Assembly (NCBI GenBank): GCA_000727475.1 | Contig: KL647298.1 | Span: forward strand, 3,183,254-3,247,253 | Origin: Sarcocystis neurona | Lineage: Eukaryota > Apicomplexa > Conoidasida > Eucoccidiorida > Sarcocystidae | Direction: 5' to 3' | Length of the DNA stretch: 64,000 bases | Shown here: in pieces, positions 62,731 to 64,000 of the stretch | Numbering within the stretch: position 1 is the first letter of the stretch | Layout of the letters: each line of letters starts with the position of its first letter | Made by a program: the position numbers and the translations under genes | Notes under the pieces: model-generated | Database searches by the model: none | Told to the model about the DNA's origin: nothing | Seen by the model: only the letters and a program-made list of their open reading frames with translations

Positions 62731-63485
62731 CTGAAAAAAGGTCATTAGGCACACGAGACACAACAGTGAAAAAAAGGGACGCGCAGAAAAGCGACTGACG
62801 TTTTTTACTGTGCTTTTAAAAAAACGACACAGGAACGACGCGCGCGGGCGCACAGGGTATCAAAAAGTGTTCTTTTTCGGTGTACGTACACCCCACAGCA
62901 GCAGTGGAAACTTGCTTTTTCCTTCCCTTCCACGAAGCGCAGAGTTTCTTCCCCTTCCTCGGCAAAACGACCAAAACTTTTCTGCTACGCGACGTTGGCT
63001 CCGGTCAACTTCTGCGCGCATCGCGTGACCGGCAGCCACACGCAAGAACGACCCGCGCAAAAAAGTTCTGCAAGACTGCTTCTGTTCCCCATTTGCAAAT
63101 TTGAATAGAGTTTCAATTTTCCGTTATCAAGAGAGAACGGCGCGGTAGAAAGGGATGAAGATTTACTTTGCAATCTCGCTTTTCCCACATGTGTTTAGAG
63201 GTCGCCACTTCCCGTCACCTCTCCTCTGTGTCTGCTGGAACATTCCCACTTCTTTTCCCTGTCAACACTTCAACGTGGAAAGGCAACTTCTCCAGAAAGA
63301 CTTCGAAAGTAGTGCACTTCTCTGTTCTTTCCTTCCCAGAGACATACTCTCTTCCGTCGCTTCCGCAGCTCCTTCTACGTGTGACCGATAGACAGCCGCA
63401 CCTCCGCCCTCAAACGCTCGACCGCAGCTTCTCTTTTCCCTTCGTTTTTTTTCCTTTCAGGACGACTAGTACGCAGGCCTTCACC
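62731..63485. other. Upstream region of the subunit-b-like gene
   Basis: On the minus strand a frame near 63085-62860 encodes a basic stretch reading RVAAGHAMRAEVDRSQRRVA after a TTGCAG acceptor. It could be an exon, but no phase-compatible donor to the next exon was secured. Otherwise mixed sequence without repeats. The promoter or a mitochondrial-targeting exon may lie here. Confidence 0.3.
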
Positions 63486-63716
63486 TTTCAGATACTCCGC
63501 TTTATGAGGCAGCTGCGGCTGCTCCGTGCAATCCTGCTGCTCGTTCGTTTTCTTCACCTCTGCTGCTCCTCCACTGCTGCTATCTCCTAGCGCTGCGCCT
63601 CTCTCTATTTCTGCTGTCGTCTCCACGCGTGCTTCAGTTTTCACTGCTGCTTCTTCTTCTTCACTTCTGTCGCTGTTTGTGGTGCTGCTATCGTTTTCTG
63701 CCGCAGGTTCCCTCAT
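63486..63716 (-). CDS. Candidate N-terminal exon with unknown partner
   Basis: An ATG frame begins MREPAAENDSSTTNSDRS. It is rich in Glu, Ser, Ala and Thr and stays open to 63375. A GTGAAG donor at 63484 would end it in phase 1 after EYLK, and a GTGCGG further down would end it in phase 0. Position suggests the 5' exon of the subunit-b-like gene. But an acidic start is unlike a mitochondrial targeting peptide, so it may belong to another gene or be non-coding. Confidence 0.3.
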
Positions 63717-64000
63717 GCTGCGACGATTTCCTGCCGTCTAGTATCCTCCACGGCATTCCTACTAGCGCAGCGTACTCTTTCCGAGATTGCTAGTTAGCCA
63801 GTTGTTTGCCCACGATGGTACTACAGACACAGTACCAACCCGAACATCCTAGACCAGCTGTATTGCTGCTCCGCACTGCACCCCCTGTTGCTGCATATGA
63901 ATATATATATATATGTATGTATTTATATGTATATATACAGAGAGAGAGATAGGCAGATAGACAGGAAGATGGGTAAATAATATTAGACGTACAGATGAAA
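63717..64000. other. Window end, no gene seen
   Basis: Mixed sequence followed by a TA/TGTATA microsatellite and GATAGACAGA-type repeats from about 63895. No coding signal was recognised. Confidence 0.5.

Overview
This window looks like nuclear DNA of a coccidian apicomplexan, most likely an Eimeria species. The signs are dense CAG/GCA/AGC triplet tracts that read as Ala, Gln and Ser runs inside open frames, long TA/TG-rich microsatellite introns, frequent TGCATGC motifs, and intron-rich genes whose conserved exons are often under 150 bases. The organism is inferred from composition and gene style; no species marker was seen.

The window alternates repeat-rich and repeat-poor stretches. (1) About 0.75-18.8 kb, + strand: a chain of very large exons that join in compatible phase into one giant, mostly disordered Ala/Gln/Ser/Pro-rich protein of more than 3,700 residues. 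It carries a PAM2-like motif and has no recognisable folded domain. Its 5' end lies before 0.75 kb or off the window. (2) About 18.8-27 kb: no gene I can defend, but one long inverted-repeat pair. (3) About 28.3-48.4 kb (perhaps from 27.0 kb), + strand: STT3, the catalytic subunit of oligosaccharyltransferase. It has 13 conserved exons over 20 kb and a roughly 200-residue low-complexity insertion. (4) 48.8-51.85 kb, - strand: a complete 13-exon folate/biopterin (BT1-family) transporter of 511 residues, tail to tail with STT3. (5) About 51.9-55.9 kb: nothing recognised. (6) 55.9-62.7 kb, - strand: an intron-rich gene for a membrane-anchored, long-helical protein that resembles mitochondrial ATP synthase subunit b. 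Its 5' end is unresolved.

The genes do not form a pathway: N-glycosylation in the ER, folate/pterin uptake, and probably the mitochondrial ATP synthase stator. The exon models were built by hand from conserved motifs, GT/AG boundaries and phase bookkeeping. The internal STT3 exons, all BT1 exons and the seven subunit-b-like exons each close without a phase conflict. Long single-frame ORFs in the CAG-rich part are unreliable on their own because several frames and both strands stay open there.
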